Counted from the first letter of the stretch, positions 1 to 8,783 are shown. The stretch: 39,406 nt of DNA from Acidobacteriota bacterium (GCA_028876395.1 JAGWRX010000099.1:1-39406); one strand, 5' to 3'. Notes: generated from the letters alone by a model not told the origin. Program-made: numbers and translations.

Positions 1-2431
1 CCTCAAGGACAACTTCTGGCAGATGGGTGAAACCGGCCCCTGCGGCCCCTGCTCGGAAATCTTCTACGACATGGGCCTCGAAGCCGCCGAGACCCCCGGC
101 GTCGATTTGCCTTTTGGCAAAGACGACGCCCGCTACGTCGAAATCTGGAACCTCGTCTTCATGCAGTTTGACCGCTCCGCCGCAACCGATGCCGCGGGCA
201 AGACCACCTACAAGCTCACCCCCCTGCCCAAGCCCTCCATTGACACCGGTATGGGCCTCGAGCGCGTAGCCGCCGTGCTGCAGGGCAAGGTCAGCAACTT
301 TGAGACGGACCTGTTCACCCCTCTCATCGAGCGCGCAGAGGAACTCACCGGCAGGCGCGTCAGCGACTCCGCTTTAGAAGCGGAGACCCGCACCGCCGAT
401 GACGATGCCGCCTCGCTGCGCATCATCGCCGACCACGCCCGCGCCGCCACCTTCCTCATCAGCGACGGCGTGCTGCCCTCGAACGAAGGCCGCGGCTACG
501 TGCTGCGCAAGATTCTCCGCCGCGGCATCCGCCACGGCCGCCTGCTCGGCCAGGAGAAGCCCTTCATGTGCCAGATGGTCTACGCCGTCCGCGACGAGAT
601 GCAGGGCGCATACCCTGAGCTGAAAGACTCCGCCGACCGCGTCGCCAAAGTCGTCGAAGCGGAAGAGAAGCAGTTTGACCGCGTGCTCCGGATCGGTAGC
701 TCGGAGCTTCAAAAAGCGATCGACCAGGCGAAATACCTAGAGTTAGCGAAATTCTTCGAGAATTGGACAGGTCGCTTAGCCTTGAGCCAAGGGCTTCTTC
801 AAGCGCTAAATATTGCAAGCGTAAAAGGCGACTTTAAGCCTTTCGAAAGCATCATTCGAGCTAACCTGGGAGACAGCGAAGCGAGCCGATTCCTTGCAGA
901 GTCAAAATCTGCCAGCCTGAACCCTGTTCTAGCTGGAGATGATGCCTTCCACCTCTACGAAACCTTCGGTCTTCCCGAGGACTTTATCGCGGACGCTTGC
1001 AGAGATGCAGGCGTGTTGTTCGGCAAGCCCGGGTTCGATGCTGCACGCGAGGAAGAAAAAGCCCGCGCCCGCGCCAGTTGGAAAGGCGGCAGCCAGAAAA
1101 CCGCCAGCCCGGCCTATCGCGAGCTGCCCAAGACCGTCTTCGAGGGCTACCGCCAACTCAACTCGTCGAACTGCGAGGTCCTCGCCATCGTCAAGGACGG
1201 CGTGGGCGTTCCCGCCGCGGCCGCAGGCGACACCGTCGAGGTAGTCCTCGATCACACCAGCTTCTACGGCGACTCCGGCGGCCAAATTGGCGACACCGGT
1301 TTTCTTCTCGCCTCGGATGGAAACTCCGCCGTTGCCGAAGTCACCGGCTGCGTGCTGCCCGTGCAGGGCGTGCGCGCCCACAAGGCCCTGCTCAAACAGC
1401 CGCTTGCGGTCGGCGACCGCGTGAATACTGTCGTGGACGCCGCGCGCCGCGACGCTATCCGCCGCAATCACACCGGCACGCACCTGCTCCACGCCGCGCT
1501 GCGTCAGGTGCTCGGCACGCACGTCAAGCAGGCCGGCTCGCTCGTCGATCCCACGCGCCTGCGCTTTGACTTTTCGCATTTCGCGCAGGTGGCCGACGAG
1601 GAGTTGCAGGACATCGAGGACATCGTCAACCGCGAAGTGCTCGCCAACGCCCGCGTCGAGACGCTGGAAGACGTGCCCATCGACGTGGCCGTGAATGAGT
1701 ATCACGCCATGGCGCTCTTCGGCGAAAAGTACGGCGACAAGGTCCGTGTGGTCAAGCTGTCTGACGGCTTCTCGACCGAACTTTGCGGCGGCACGCACAC
1801 CGCGGCCACCGGCGAAATCGGCCTCATCAAAATTGTGAGTGAAGGCTCCGTCTCCTCCGGCGTGCGCCGCGTGGAGGCCATCAGCGGCCTCGGCGCGCTC
1901 GACACATTCCGCCGCGACTTTGAGGTGGCGAAGCTTGCCGGGCAATACGTTCCCTCGGTGGACAACCTGACCGAAGGCCTCCGCGCAAAATTTGCCGCGC
2001 AGGAAGACGAGCTGAAGCACCTGCGCCGCGAGCTGGAAGACATGCGCATGAAGTCCGCCGCCAGCGCGCTGGACGAGGCCCTGAGCCACGCCGTCGAGGT
2101 GAAGGGCGTACGCCTCGTCACGCTGCGCGCTGACTCGCTCGAGCGTGGCCAACTCCGCACGCTGGTCGACAACCTGAAGCAGAAGCTTGGCGAGGGCATC
2201 GTGGTGCTGGCCTCCGCGCAGCCTGAGGGCAAGGTCGCCATCATCGCCGGCGTTACGCCCGGGCTCACCAAACGCATTCAGGCGGGCAAACTCGTAGGCG
2301 CCGTGGCCAAGCTCGTAGGCGGCTCCGGCGGCGGCAAGCCCGAAATCGCAGAAGCCGGCGGCAAAGATCAGTCGCAGATTGACGCCGCACTCAAGGCCGC
2401 GTCCGCTCTCACTGCGGAGTTGCTGGGCTAG
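1..2431 (+). CDS. alaS: Alanyl-tRNA synthetase, 5'-truncated by window edge
   Basis: Class II aminoacyl-tRNA synthetase that charges tRNA-Ala in the cytoplasm and hydrolyses mischarged Ser/Gly-tRNA-Ala. The frame is open from base 2, so the true start lies outside the window; the ATG at 23 is internal. Seen: the aminoacylation-core stretch WNLVFMQFDR and the GMGLER motif near base 255, the editing-site HTGTHLL motif (about 1468-1488), the matching ELCGGTH motif (about 1778-1798), a heptad-like linker (about 1990-2060), and a Gly-rich C-Ala domain ending GGSGGGKPEIAEAGGKD. About 809 residues are visible. Between the VLRIGSSELQ helix and GDDAFHLYETFG lies an extra AT-richer segment, listed separately. 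The stop overlaps the convergent fucosidase gene by 23 bp. Identification is certain. Confidence 0.97.
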   Translation, partial: LKDNFWQMGETGPCGPCSEIFYDMGLEAAETPGVDLPFGKDDARYVEIWNLVFMQFDRSAATDAAGKTTYKLTPLPKPSIDTGMGLERVAAVLQGKVSNFETDLFTPLIERAEELTGRRVSDSALEAETRTADDDAASLRIIADHARAATFLISDGVLPSNEGRGYVLRKILRRGIRHGRLLGQEKPFMCQMVYAVRDEMQGAYPELKDSADRVAKVVEAEEKQFDRVLRIGSSELQKAIDQAKYLELAKFFENWTGRLALSQGLLQALNIASVKGDFKPFESIIRANLGDSEASRFLAESKSASLNPVLAGDDAFHLYETFGLPEDFIADACRDAGVLFGKPGFDAAREEEKARARASWKGGSQKTASPAYRELPKTVFEGYRQLNSSNCEVLAIVKDGVGVPAAAAGDTVEVVLDHTSFYGDSGGQIGDTGFLLASDGNSAVAEVTGCVLPVQGVRAHKALLKQPLAVGDRVNTVVDAARRDAIRRNHTGTHLLHAALRQVLGTHVKQAGSLVDPTRLRFDFSHFAQVADEELQDIEDIVNREVLANARVETLEDVPIDVAVNEYHAMALFGEKYGDKVRVVKLSDGFSTELCGGTHTAATGEIGLIKIVSEGSVSSGVRRVEAISGLGALDTFRRDFEVAKLAGQYVPSVDNLTEGLRAKFAAQEDELKHLRRELEDMRMKSAASALDEALSHAVEVKGVRLVTLRADSLERGQLRTLVDNLKQKLGEGIVVLASAQPEGKVAIIAGVTPGLTKRIQAGKLVGAVAKLVGGSGGGKPEIAEAGGKDQSQIDAALKAASALTAELLG
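690..935 (+). other. In-frame AT-rich insertion inside alaS
   Basis: In most AlaRS only about ten residues separate the helix here ending SSELQKAID from the LxGDDAFHLYxTFG motif. Here about 70 extra residues (starting near KYLELAKFFENW) are present. By hand count 721-840 has 57 G+C in 120 bases, while 1441-1500 has 46 in 60. Codons such as AAA, TTA, AAT and ATT become common and then stop at about 935. The frame stays open, so the protein is probably functional. An AATTCT-TCG-AGAATT inverted repeat sits near 750-764. Boundaries are approximate. Confidence 0.6.
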
Positions 2432-3797
2432 CGGCCTCCGCGCCGAAAAGCTGAAACTCGCGAATGTGCGCTTGGCCCACGCTCGACAGGATGTGCAGGC
2501 GCACGCGGCTTGCCGTCACCGGCGCAAAGCGGTCAATCTTCTTGTGGCCGATGGCGTAGCCCTGCGCGACCGGCTTCCACCCGCCGCCCTGCCATGCTTC
2601 AATCGCGTACTTCTCCACATGCTGGCCGTCGTTGAGCCACTCCATGGTGAGCGCGCGATCAAACGTGACCGGCTTGGCAAAACTCACCTCCAACTCCGCG
2701 TGATGCGAGCCTGCGGGCGCGGACCAGAAGGTGTCTTCATCGCCGTCGAGCGCGCTGGCGCTGTTCGCGTCAGTGGGCTCGTGATGCACGGCCAGGTTGT
2801 TGCCATAGCGCGCGCGAATGGCCTCGCCCATCGCGCGCAGCCGCGCCACGTCGGCATCCGGCAGCAGTCCGTGATTGTCCGGCGCGATGCCGAGCATCAG
2901 TTGCCCGCCGCGGCCCACGGTGTTTTTGTAGATGCTCATCAGCTCATCCACAGACTTGAGTGAAGCCTCGTCATTCGCGTGCCAGAACCAGTGCATCTTG
3001 TGCAGCGGCGTATCGGCCTCCACGGGCCGCCAGCGCAGAAAGCCGTGCCGGTCAATGACGTTCCAGTTTTCGTACGGGATATTGCCCTTCTCGTTGCCCA
3101 CCCAACGCGCATCGCCGTAGTCAAACAAGCCCATATCGGCAAACACCAGCGTGTTGGGTTGGTAGGTGCGCAGCGTCTCTACGATCTTTTTGAAGTCATA
3201 CACATGCCCTGCGCTGCCCGCGCCGTCCAGCCAGAACTCGACGAGGTCGCCGTAGTTCTGTGCCAGCTCCTCCAACTCGGCCTGATAGTAAAGGTCATAC
3301 GCCGCCGAATCCTTGTAGCGCGGCTCATGCCGATCCCATGGCGAGAGGTAGACGCCAAACTTCAGTCCGTACTTGTGCGCCGCATCGGCGGTCATGCGCA
3401 CCAGGTCGCCCTTGCCGTTCATCCAGGGGCTGGCCGCCACGCTGTATTGGGTCTGCGCGGTTGGCCACAGGCAAAAGCCGTCATGGTGCTTGGCCACCAG
3501 CACCACATAGCGCGCGCCCGCGGCCTTGGCGGCTTTCACCCACTGCTCCGGGTTCGCCTGCGTGGGATTGAACACGTGCGGGTCCGCGGCGCCATCGCCC
3601 CACTCGCGGTTGAGAAATGTGTTGGTACCGAAGTGGATGATCACGCCAAACTCCAGATCCTGCCACTCCACCTGCTGCGGCGAGGGTTTCAGGTCAACGG
3701 CGTTCACTGCCTGCGCGCGCAGGCAAGGTACGGCGCAGGTCCATAAGATAGACAGCAACACAAGTCCAAACAGCTTTCTCGCAGAGAGCCACATCAT
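2409..3797 (-). CDS. GH29 family alpha-L-fucosidase, secreted
   Basis: Retaining exo-fucosidase that removes alpha-L-fucose from glycans, probably in the periplasm or outside the cell. From the chosen start it has 462 residues: a signal peptide (LFGLVLLSILWTCAVPCLRAQA), a GH29 barrel with FGVIIHFGTNTF, LVAKHHDGFCLWPT and FGVYLSPWDRHE, and the probable nucleophile Asp in VEFWLDGAG. A C-terminal beta-sandwich of the F5/8-type (CBM32-like) class follows. The ATG at 3797 was chosen because GGAAGGAA lies 8 nt upstream; the frame extends to 3851 without a second SD. The LWPT/YLSPWDRHEPRY pattern resembles the alpha-1,3/4-acting subfamily B, which is inference. It converges on and overlaps alaS by 23 bp and is divergent from mutY. 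Confidence 0.9.
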   Translation of the reverse strand: MMWLSARKLFGLVLLSILWTCAVPCLRAQAVNAVDLKPSPQQVEWQDLEFGVIIHFGTNTFLNREWGDGAADPHVFNPTQANPEQWVKAAKAAGARYVVLVAKHHDGFCLWPTAQTQYSVAASPWMNGKGDLVRMTADAAHKYGLKFGVYLSPWDRHEPRYKDSAAYDLYYQAELEELAQNYGDLVEFWLDGAGSAGHVYDFKKIVETLRTYQPNTLVFADMGLFDYGDARWVGNEKGNIPYENWNVIDRHGFLRWRPVEADTPLHKMHWFWHANDEASLKSVDELMSIYKNTVGRGGQLMLGIAPDNHGLLPDADVARLRAMGEAIRARYGNNLAVHHEPTDANSASALDGDEDTFWSAPAGSHHAELEVSFAKPVTFDRALTMEWLNDGQHVEKYAIEAWQGGGWKPVAQGYAIGHKKIDRFAPVTASRVRLHILSSVGQAHIREFQLFGAEAASPATPQ

Positions 3798-3879
3798 CGG
3801 GCGGGTTCCTTCCGCATTGGATTGTAGCGAACGCGTGTACTGGAAAGGCACTCACGCAGATACGCCCGCGAGAATAACG

Positions 3880-3885
3880 TAAGCT
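3880..3885 (+). promoter_or_regulatory. Candidate -10 box for leaderless mutY mRNA
   Basis: TAAGCT ends 6 bases before the mutY ATG and no Shine-Dalgarno is present. This matches the TANNNT-N6-start layout seen at six other genes of the window. No good -35 is visible. Confidence 0.4.
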
Positions 3886-3891
3886 GGGCGT

Positions 3892-4968
3892 ATGGCCAGG
3901 CAGGAACGCGAACCGGCAGCGCTGGAAAAACTGGGGCAGCAGTTGCTCGCCTGGTATGAGCACAACCAGCGCGACCTGCCCTGGCGGCGCAGCCGCGATC
4001 CTTATGCCATCTGGGTCTCTGAGATCATGCTGCAGCAGACGCGCGTGGCCGTGGTGGAAGAGCGCTACCGGGTTTTTCTGGAGCGCTTTCCAACGCTGAT
4101 TGCGCTGGCTGCCGCGCCCGAACAGGACGTGCTCGCGCTGTGGAGCGGCCTGGGCTACTATCGCCGCGCCCGCATGCTGCACAAGGCCGCGCAGTTTGTA
4201 CTCAGCCACCACAACGGAAACCTGCCCGCCACGGCCGCCGAGTTGCGTCTTCTGCCGGGCATCGGCTCCTATACGGCCGCAGCCATTGCCAGCATCGCAC
4301 ACGGCGAGCGCGTGGCTGTGGTGGATGGCAACGTGGAGCGGGTGTTGTGCCGCATGCAGGGCTGGGACGCGTCCCGCCGCTCCGGCGGAGCCGCCCTGCG
4401 GCGCAGAATTGAGTCGCTGGCCGAGAAGCTGCTCGATGCGCAGCGGCCCGGCGACTCCAATCAGGCCCTGATGGAGCTGGGCGCCACGGTCTGCATTCCG
4501 CGCAGTCCCAAGTGCATGTCGTGCCCGCTGGCCCGCGATTGCAAGACCCGCGGCGAGCATAAGACGCAGCCCAGGCCGCGCATGCTGAGCCAGGAGGTGG
4601 CCTGCGCCCTCGCCGTGCGTACCATCGGCGAGCCGGGCCATGCCCGCCGCGAGGTGCTGCTGGAGCAGCGTCCCGCCGCACAAACCGTCATGCCCGGCAT
4701 GTGGCAGTTGCCCGCCCTGCGCGAGGCCGCCGTGCCCGGCCCGGAACTGCTGATGACCGTGCGCCACGCCATCATGCAGGTCAACTACTACGTGCGCGTC
4801 CGCAGCGTGCGCGAGGACGAAGTGGGCGTCCTGACCGTAGCCGCGGGCGAGCAGCGCTGGGTTCCGCTCGTTCATGCCGCCGGCATGGCGCTCACCGGCC
4901 TCACGCGCAAGGTGCTCACCCGCGCCCACCTGCTGCGCGCCTTGCCGCTCGGCGCTGTTGCCCGGTAG
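3892..4968 (+). CDS. mutY: Adenine DNA glycosylase MutY
   Basis: Removes adenine mispaired with 8-oxoguanine, preventing G:C to T:A transversions. The 358-residue protein has the catalytic Glu44 in VSEIMLQQT, the helix-hairpin-helix LPGIGSYTAAAIA (121-133), the conserved Asp145 in VVDGNVERVL, and the [4Fe-4S] ligands Cys201, Cys208, Cys211 and Cys217 (spacing C-x6-C-x2-C-x5-C). A NUDIX-like 8-oxoG recognition domain occupies about 225-350. The ATG at 3892 is the only sensible start and has no SD. The nearest upstream signal is a -10-like box, suggesting a leaderless message. It stands alone between two leftward genes; the 98 bp downstream hold no clear terminator. Confidence 0.95.
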   Translation: MARQEREPAALEKLGQQLLAWYEHNQRDLPWRRSRDPYAIWVSEIMLQQTRVAVVEERYRVFLERFPTLIALAAAPEQDVLALWSGLGYYRRARMLHKAAQFVLSHHNGNLPATAAELRLLPGIGSYTAAAIASIAHGERVAVVDGNVERVLCRMQGWDASRRSGGAALRRRIESLAEKLLDAQRPGDSNQALMELGATVCIPRSPKCMSCPLARDCKTRGEHKTQPRPRMLSQEVACALAVRTIGEPGHARREVLLEQRPAAQTVMPGMWQLPALREAAVPGPELLMTVRHAIMQVNYYVRVRSVREDEVGVLTVAAGEQRWVPLVHAAGMALTGLTRKVLTRAHLLRALPLGAVAR

Positions 4969-5066
4969 CCCGGCGACGAGTTCGCAGCCACCCGCAAGGC
5001 GAGCAAGGCATGGCATTGCCCTCGCAACTTTGTGCTCCGGGCAAGGCCGGCGATGTTCCCCGCGGA

Positions 5067-6821
5067 CTACGGCAGCACATAGCGAAGGTTGGCATAGCCT
5101 TCAAATACGTGTGCAGTTCCTGCGCTCTTCGGAGCCACGTACCAGGGCGCGCGTGTCACATAAGAGCTCTGCGTAATCATCTGCACGGAGCCGTAGGAAG
5201 GGTGCCTCCACAGCGTTGTCAGCGAGGCGAACGTGCCCTCCTGCAAGCTTCGATTGTTGCTGTTTGCGCTGCCCGCGAAGCCGTAGCCCACGAAGCTTCC
5301 TGTACTCGGATCGGTGGAGATGGCGCGGCCAAAATAGGCGCCGCTATATGTAAGCGAAAGCACCGTAGACTTGCTCGCCTGCCATTCCGCCGCGGCTATG
5401 CCTGAGCCGGAGTGCACCAGTCGAGCCACGAACGGCGAAGTGGAAGAACCCGGCTGAGCCACCACAAACGCCGGCCCCAGCCCTCCGATATAACGCCCGC
5501 CGCCATCACTCCAAAAGCCGGCGAGAATGACGTGAAGGCCCTTCACAACCTCCAGATTGGCGGCCACCGAAATGCCGCTGCCCTCATGAAAGTCTTTCGC
5601 GCTGCCGGTTTTGGTGACCGACGCTGGAGTCAGGATCGCGATAGGCGTCAACAGTCCGGCGGCCTCAAAATGCCAATTGCGATCACCCCAACCGGCATCG
5701 GCCGACAATTTGGCGATGAAATCCGGATGCAGTGTTGGCGTGGCTGTTCCGCCGCCTGCTCCGGTGCTTGAGCCAAGATCGGTTTGAGCGGCGTCAAACA
5801 GCGCCGGAAATGTGACCGCGTTGCCGCTGAACTGTTGAGGGTTTTCAGCAGAGAGGCCTAGAGCGATGTAGTTGGAAATGTGATAGACCGCGCGCAGCTG
5901 CGCCTGTCGCGCGAATGTCAGTCCCACCTGGTAGTTCGTGTCCAGGTGCATCGTGTTGTAGATCTCCGACAGAAACGGCGAGACCCCGGCGCGATTCGGC
6001 GTCAACAGCGACCAGCTTTGGCCGCCAAGCAGTTCCCACCGGCCTCGGGAAAGATCCGTGAAATACACGCGCAGACGCATCGTGTCCGAGTTCGTGCTCA
6101 CATAGCCATTGGGAGGAAAGTAGCCGTTGAAGTCCGCTTCCGCATAGCCGAAAACCCGCGTGGCTCCAAAGTTCTCGTCGGCCCGCACAGAGATACGCGA
6201 GCTTTGCGCCGTGAAGCGCGCCTCGCTCAGCCCGCCTTGCACCGTGTCGTCAAACGGAATCGAAGCAAAGTTTGTGCCGAGGCCGCTGCCCACGTCCGTC
6301 GAGCGGTAATACGCGGTAAAGTCCACCCAGCCGCCGGGCGTGAGCGATCCGCGGCCAAACCGGATTGAGAGCGGCGCATCGCCGGAATCGTTGCCCGCAC
6401 TTTGCTGCGCGCGCTTCATTGCCACAACAGCAGAGCGAATCGCCGGCAGAGTCGCCGTCTCCACTGACGATGTGGCCTTGAGGGACGATGCCCCGGAATT
6501 GAGCAGCGCCACGGTGGAAGCCGCCTCCAACTCCTGCTCGGTGATCGAACCGCCGTCCCGTCTGGCAGATGCCACATCGCGCCGCAATTCCTCGATTTCG
6601 ATCTGCTGGCGTTCAATCTGCTTGCGCTGGCTCTCCAGTTGCTCTGCCTGCGAGCGAATCAGCGTCCTCACTTCATTCAACATGCCTCTGACGTCATCGG
6701 CCGGAATCGACGCGGCTCTTGCGGCCGTGTCCGCAACCGCGGCCAGGGGATTGCTCTGGGCCGCGGCAAATTGCGCAGCAATACCCAGAACCAGGAAAAA
6801 GAAAACAAACCTGCTCGCCAT
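5067..6821 (-). CDS. Porin-like outer-membrane beta-barrel with N-terminal coiled coil
   Basis: A 584-residue probable outer-membrane channel; substrate unknown. It starts with a signal peptide (FVFFFLVLGIAAQFAAAQ), followed by an Ala-rich linker and a coiled coil at about 50-85 (EQLESQRKQIERQQIEIEEL). The rest has alternating amphipathic strands and turns typical of Gram-negative porins and ends NLRYVLP. The layout resembles DcaP-like porins. A GAGG lies about 11 nt before the ATG. Transcription is leftward, away from the small Cys-rich gene; a candidate sigma54 element lies about 110-125 bp upstream of the start. The porin-like class is fairly safe; transported substrate and exact family are not shown by the sequence. 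Confidence 0.75.
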   Translation of the reverse strand: MASRFVFFFLVLGIAAQFAAAQSNPLAAVADTAARAASIPADDVRGMLNEVRTLIRSQAEQLESQRKQIERQQIEIEELRRDVASARRDGGSITEQELEAASTVALLNSGASSLKATSSVETATLPAIRSAVVAMKRAQQSAGNDSGDAPLSIRFGRGSLTPGGWVDFTAYYRSTDVGSGLGTNFASIPFDDTVQGGLSEARFTAQSSRISVRADENFGATRVFGYAEADFNGYFPPNGYVSTNSDTMRLRVYFTDLSRGRWELLGGQSWSLLTPNRAGVSPFLSEIYNTMHLDTNYQVGLTFARQAQLRAVYHISNYIALGLSAENPQQFSGNAVTFPALFDAAQTDLGSSTGAGGGTATPTLHPDFIAKLSADAGWGDRNWHFEAAGLLTPIAILTPASVTKTGSAKDFHEGSGISVAANLEVVKGLHVILAGFWSDGGGRYIGGLGPAFVVAQPGSSTSPFVARLVHSGSGIAAAEWQASKSTVLSLTYSGAYFGRAISTDPSTGSFVGYGFAGSANSNNRSLQEGTFASLTTLWRHPSYGSVQMITQSSYVTRAPWYVAPKSAGTAHVFEGYANLRYVLP

Positions 6822-6930
6822 TTCATCATCCTCGTGCTTCCCGACCGCCGTCTTCGCCCCCGTGCAGGGCCGCGCAGGGCAGGGAAGCTGTCTGCGGTGT
6901 CTTTGGTGTTTGTCTGCCGCTCACTCAACT

Positions 6931-6946
6931 TGCATGCGAGTTGCCG
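6931..6946 (-). promoter_or_regulatory. Weak candidate sigma54 promoter for the porin gene
   Basis: Read on the minus strand it is CGGCAACTCGCATGCA, with GG and GC separated by exactly 10 bases as in -24/-12 elements. Conservation outside the GG/GC core is partial. It would give a leader of roughly 100 nt. It may be chance. Confidence 0.25.
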
Positions 6947-7337
6947 AAAACATCGACAGCCGGGACACGGGGAAAGCACAATCCGCGGCATGCGCAACAC
7001 GCCGCCGGAGTCCTTGCAGAAATGGAGTGTCCTGAGAGTGAACACGAAGCCTCAATGTTCTGAAATCAAGATGAGTGGAATATGTCGGGAAAGCACGGAA
7101 TCGCGAACAGGCCAGCTGGCGCTAGCGAGAGCAGGGACAACTACAGGCGATTCTGGTGGTAAAAGTGTGCTTCATGGGGAAGATGTACTGAATTCAAGTT
7201 AGTTGGCATCGAAGATCCTGTCAATGCCGTCAGGCCTGCAGCGTGCCTTGCCGGATGCTCCGGGTCTCATGCACGTGGCCAGAGAAATGCATACCTTGAA
7301 CAACCGCCGGCCCGGCGCTCACCGCCCGCGCAATCGG
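6947..7337. other. Non-coding stretch with no recognised gene
   Basis: Overlapping open frames here have no recognisable domains and poor codon character. The stretch lies between the promoter side of the porin gene and the 3' end of the small Cys-rich gene. I see no tRNA and no strong hairpin. Confidence 0.5.
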
Positions 7338-7544
7338 CTAGTAATAATCCGCGCAGCTCAGGTAGTAGCCGCACTGCGTGCAGATCAGCTTGCAGCGGTG
7401 GCCGGTCAGCCGGCTGCTGCACGTGGGGCACACCTGGCAGTGGTGCTCCACGGGCGGCTGGGCCCCGGCGGGGCATAGCGCACCACTTTGTGGGAAATCA
7501 GGCGCAAAATCAGGGTCAAGGGCGCGGGGCCGCTGCGGCAGCAT
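7338..7544 (-). CDS. Small Cys-rich zinc-ribbon-like protein
   Basis: A 68-residue protein of unknown function. The C-terminal half carries CQVCPTCSSRL, then HRCKL and CTQCGYYLSCADYY, a set of CxxC pairs that would fit a zinc ribbon or rubredoxin-like knuckle. The N-terminal half is Pro/Arg-rich and lower in information. The ATG at 7544 has no SD; a TATGTT box ends 12 nt upstream, which would give a very short leader. The gene stands alone, divergent from osmC. The clustered cysteines argue for a real gene, but the start is uncertain. Confidence 0.6.
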   Translation of the reverse strand: MLPQRPRALDPDFAPDFPQSGALCPAGAQPPVEHHCQVCPTCSSRLTGHRCKLICTQCGYYLSCADYY

Positions 7545-7699
7545 GCTGGAGAGACTAACATAGAGGAGTGGGCATCAGGCCGCGCGGCATTGCGCGGGGT
7601 GCCTCAGGAATCAACGTTGAGGCGCTGTCCGCATTTCCCCTTGGATGGCGCACGCAATCAACCCAACTTCATTAGGACAAGTAATCCCAAGGAGGGACT

Positions 7700-8131
7700 A
7701 TGGCAAGCAAGGCAAGTGCGGTTTGGACAGGTTCACTGAAGGAAGGCAAGGGCACCATTTCGACGGCGACGGGCGTGCTGAGCAACGCAAACTACTCCTT
7801 TGCCACGCGGTTTGAAGGTGCAGCCTCCGGCACCACGCCCGAGGAACTGATCGCGGCGGCGCACGCGAGCTGCTTCTCCATGGCACTGGGCGCGCAGCTG
7901 GGCGAGGCCGGCCTGACGCCCGAGAAGATTGAGACCCACGCGGCCGTCACTCTGGCCAAGACCGAAGGCGGCTTTGCCGTGACAAAGATTGCGCTCACCA
8001 CCACGGCCAGCGTTCCCGGCGCCAGCAAGGAAGCCTTTGACACGGCCGCGGGCAACGCCAAGGTCGGCTGCCCCATCTCCAAGCTCTTTGCTGGTAACAC
8101 CGAAGTCACCCTCGACGCCAAGCTCGTCTAA
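7700..8131 (+). CDS. osmC: OsmC/Ohr-family peroxiredoxin
   Basis: Thiol-dependent reduction of organic hydroperoxides in the cytoplasm. The 143-residue length is normal for the family. The two catalytic cysteines are visible: Cys58 in AAHASCFSMAL and Cys124 in KVGCPISKLF, and the N-terminal strand has the usual SAVWTGSLKEGKGTI pattern. A strong SD (AAGGAGG) precedes the ATG. It opens a rightward run of genes with oxidative or metabolite-damage roles (RidA, MsrB). The sequence fits the OsmC branch better than Ohr, judged by eye. Confidence 0.92.
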   Translation: MASKASAVWTGSLKEGKGTISTATGVLSNANYSFATRFEGAASGTTPEELIAAAHASCFSMALGAQLGEAGLTPEKIETHAAVTLAKTEGGFAVTKIALTTTASVPGASKEAFDTAAGNAKVGCPISKLFAGNTEVTLDAKLV

Positions 8132-8186
8132 GCGCGGCCCGCATCGGGCTTTCGGCATCGTCCATCGTCGCCATCCCGTCCTGCAG

Positions 8187-8206
8187 CTTGCTCCCCTGTG
8201 AGCAAG
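8187..8206 (+). terminator. Hairpin downstream of osmC
   Basis: CTTGCTC-ccctgt-GAGCAAG forms a 7-bp stem with a 6-base loop 55 bp after the osmC stop. No T-tract follows, so intrinsic termination is uncertain. Confidence 0.35.
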
Positions 8207-8255
8207 TGTGCCGGGCGGGATGTGCTGATCCCAGCCGCCCGCTTGCCGATTCCGC

Positions 8256-8284
8256 TTGACAGAGCACAACACCCTGAATAAGAG
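8256..8284 (+). promoter_or_regulatory. Sigma70-type promoter for the DUF1761 gene
   Basis: TTGACA at 8256-8261, a 17-bp spacer and TAAGAG at 8279-8284. The predicted start near 8291 gives a leader of about 67 nt before the SD-preceded ATG at 8358. This position rules out the longer reading frame that begins at 8256. Confidence 0.65.
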
Positions 8285-8357
8285 TCATGGTCAAGGCGCA
8301 TCCCCTGCGCCTACGGCTCAACGCCCCCTTAATCCCTTTCATGCCGGAGGTTTCCCA

Positions 8358-8765
8358 ATGCATCACCTGCATTTCAACCACTGGGCTGTGATTGTCTCTG
8401 CCATTTTCCTGTGGCTGCTCGGCGCTGCCTGGTACTCGCCGCTGCTCTTTGCCAAGCCGTGGACAGAGATCGTGGGCCGCAAGCAGGGAGAAAAACCGAA
8501 GGGAGTGGTCCACGGCATGGTGGCCTCGTTCATCGGTGACCTTCTGCTGGCATTCGTTCTCGCGCATATCGTCGGCTGGTCCGGCGCGGACAGCGTGGGC
8601 TGGGGCGTCTTCGTCGGCTTCATCTGCTGGCTGGGATTTGTCGCAGCTCCGCTCTATCCCCAGAGAATTTACGAGGGACGCCCCTTCCAATACTTCGCCA
8701 TCAACTCCGCCTACTGGCTCATCGGCCTGCTCGGCACCGGCGCTCTGCTGGCGGTCTGGCGTTAA
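8358..8765 (+). CDS. DUF1761 family integral membrane protein
   Basis: A 135-residue inner-membrane protein of unknown function. Four hydrophobic segments are visible: around WAVIVSAIFLWLLGAAW, the GMVASFIGDLLLAFVLAHIV segment, VFVGFICWLGFVAAPL, and YWLIGLLGTGALLAV at the C-terminus. The family hallmark WYSPLLFAKPW follows the first helix. The start at 8358 is supported by GGAGG 8 nt upstream and by the promoter inside the longer frame. It precedes ridA by 30 bp. Confidence 0.8.
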   Translation: MHHLHFNHWAVIVSAIFLWLLGAAWYSPLLFAKPWTEIVGRKQGEKPKGVVHGMVASFIGDLLLAFVLAHIVGWSGADSVGWGVFVGFICWLGFVAAPLYPQRIYEGRPFQYFAINSAYWLIGLLGTGALLAVWR

Positions 8766-8783
8766 TCCGCCGCCCGGCCGCTC

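Noticed and set aside
929..2152. A 407-residue minus-strand frame inside alaS
   Set aside because: It is antisense to conserved AlaRS motifs, His/Val/Ala-rich, and has no domain signature. It is a high-G+C shadow.
3694..5016. A 440-residue minus-strand frame across mutY
   Set aside because: Antisense to MutY catalytic motifs, low complexity (Ala/Gly/His rich), no RBS.
6639..7202. A 187-residue plus-strand frame spanning the porin 5' end and the gap after it
   Set aside because: Starts inside the porin gene on the other strand, no RBS and no domain; codon character is poor.
8256..8357. A longer N-terminus for the DUF1761 protein
   Set aside because: It overlaps a consensus promoter, and a GGAGG-preceded ATG lies at 8358.
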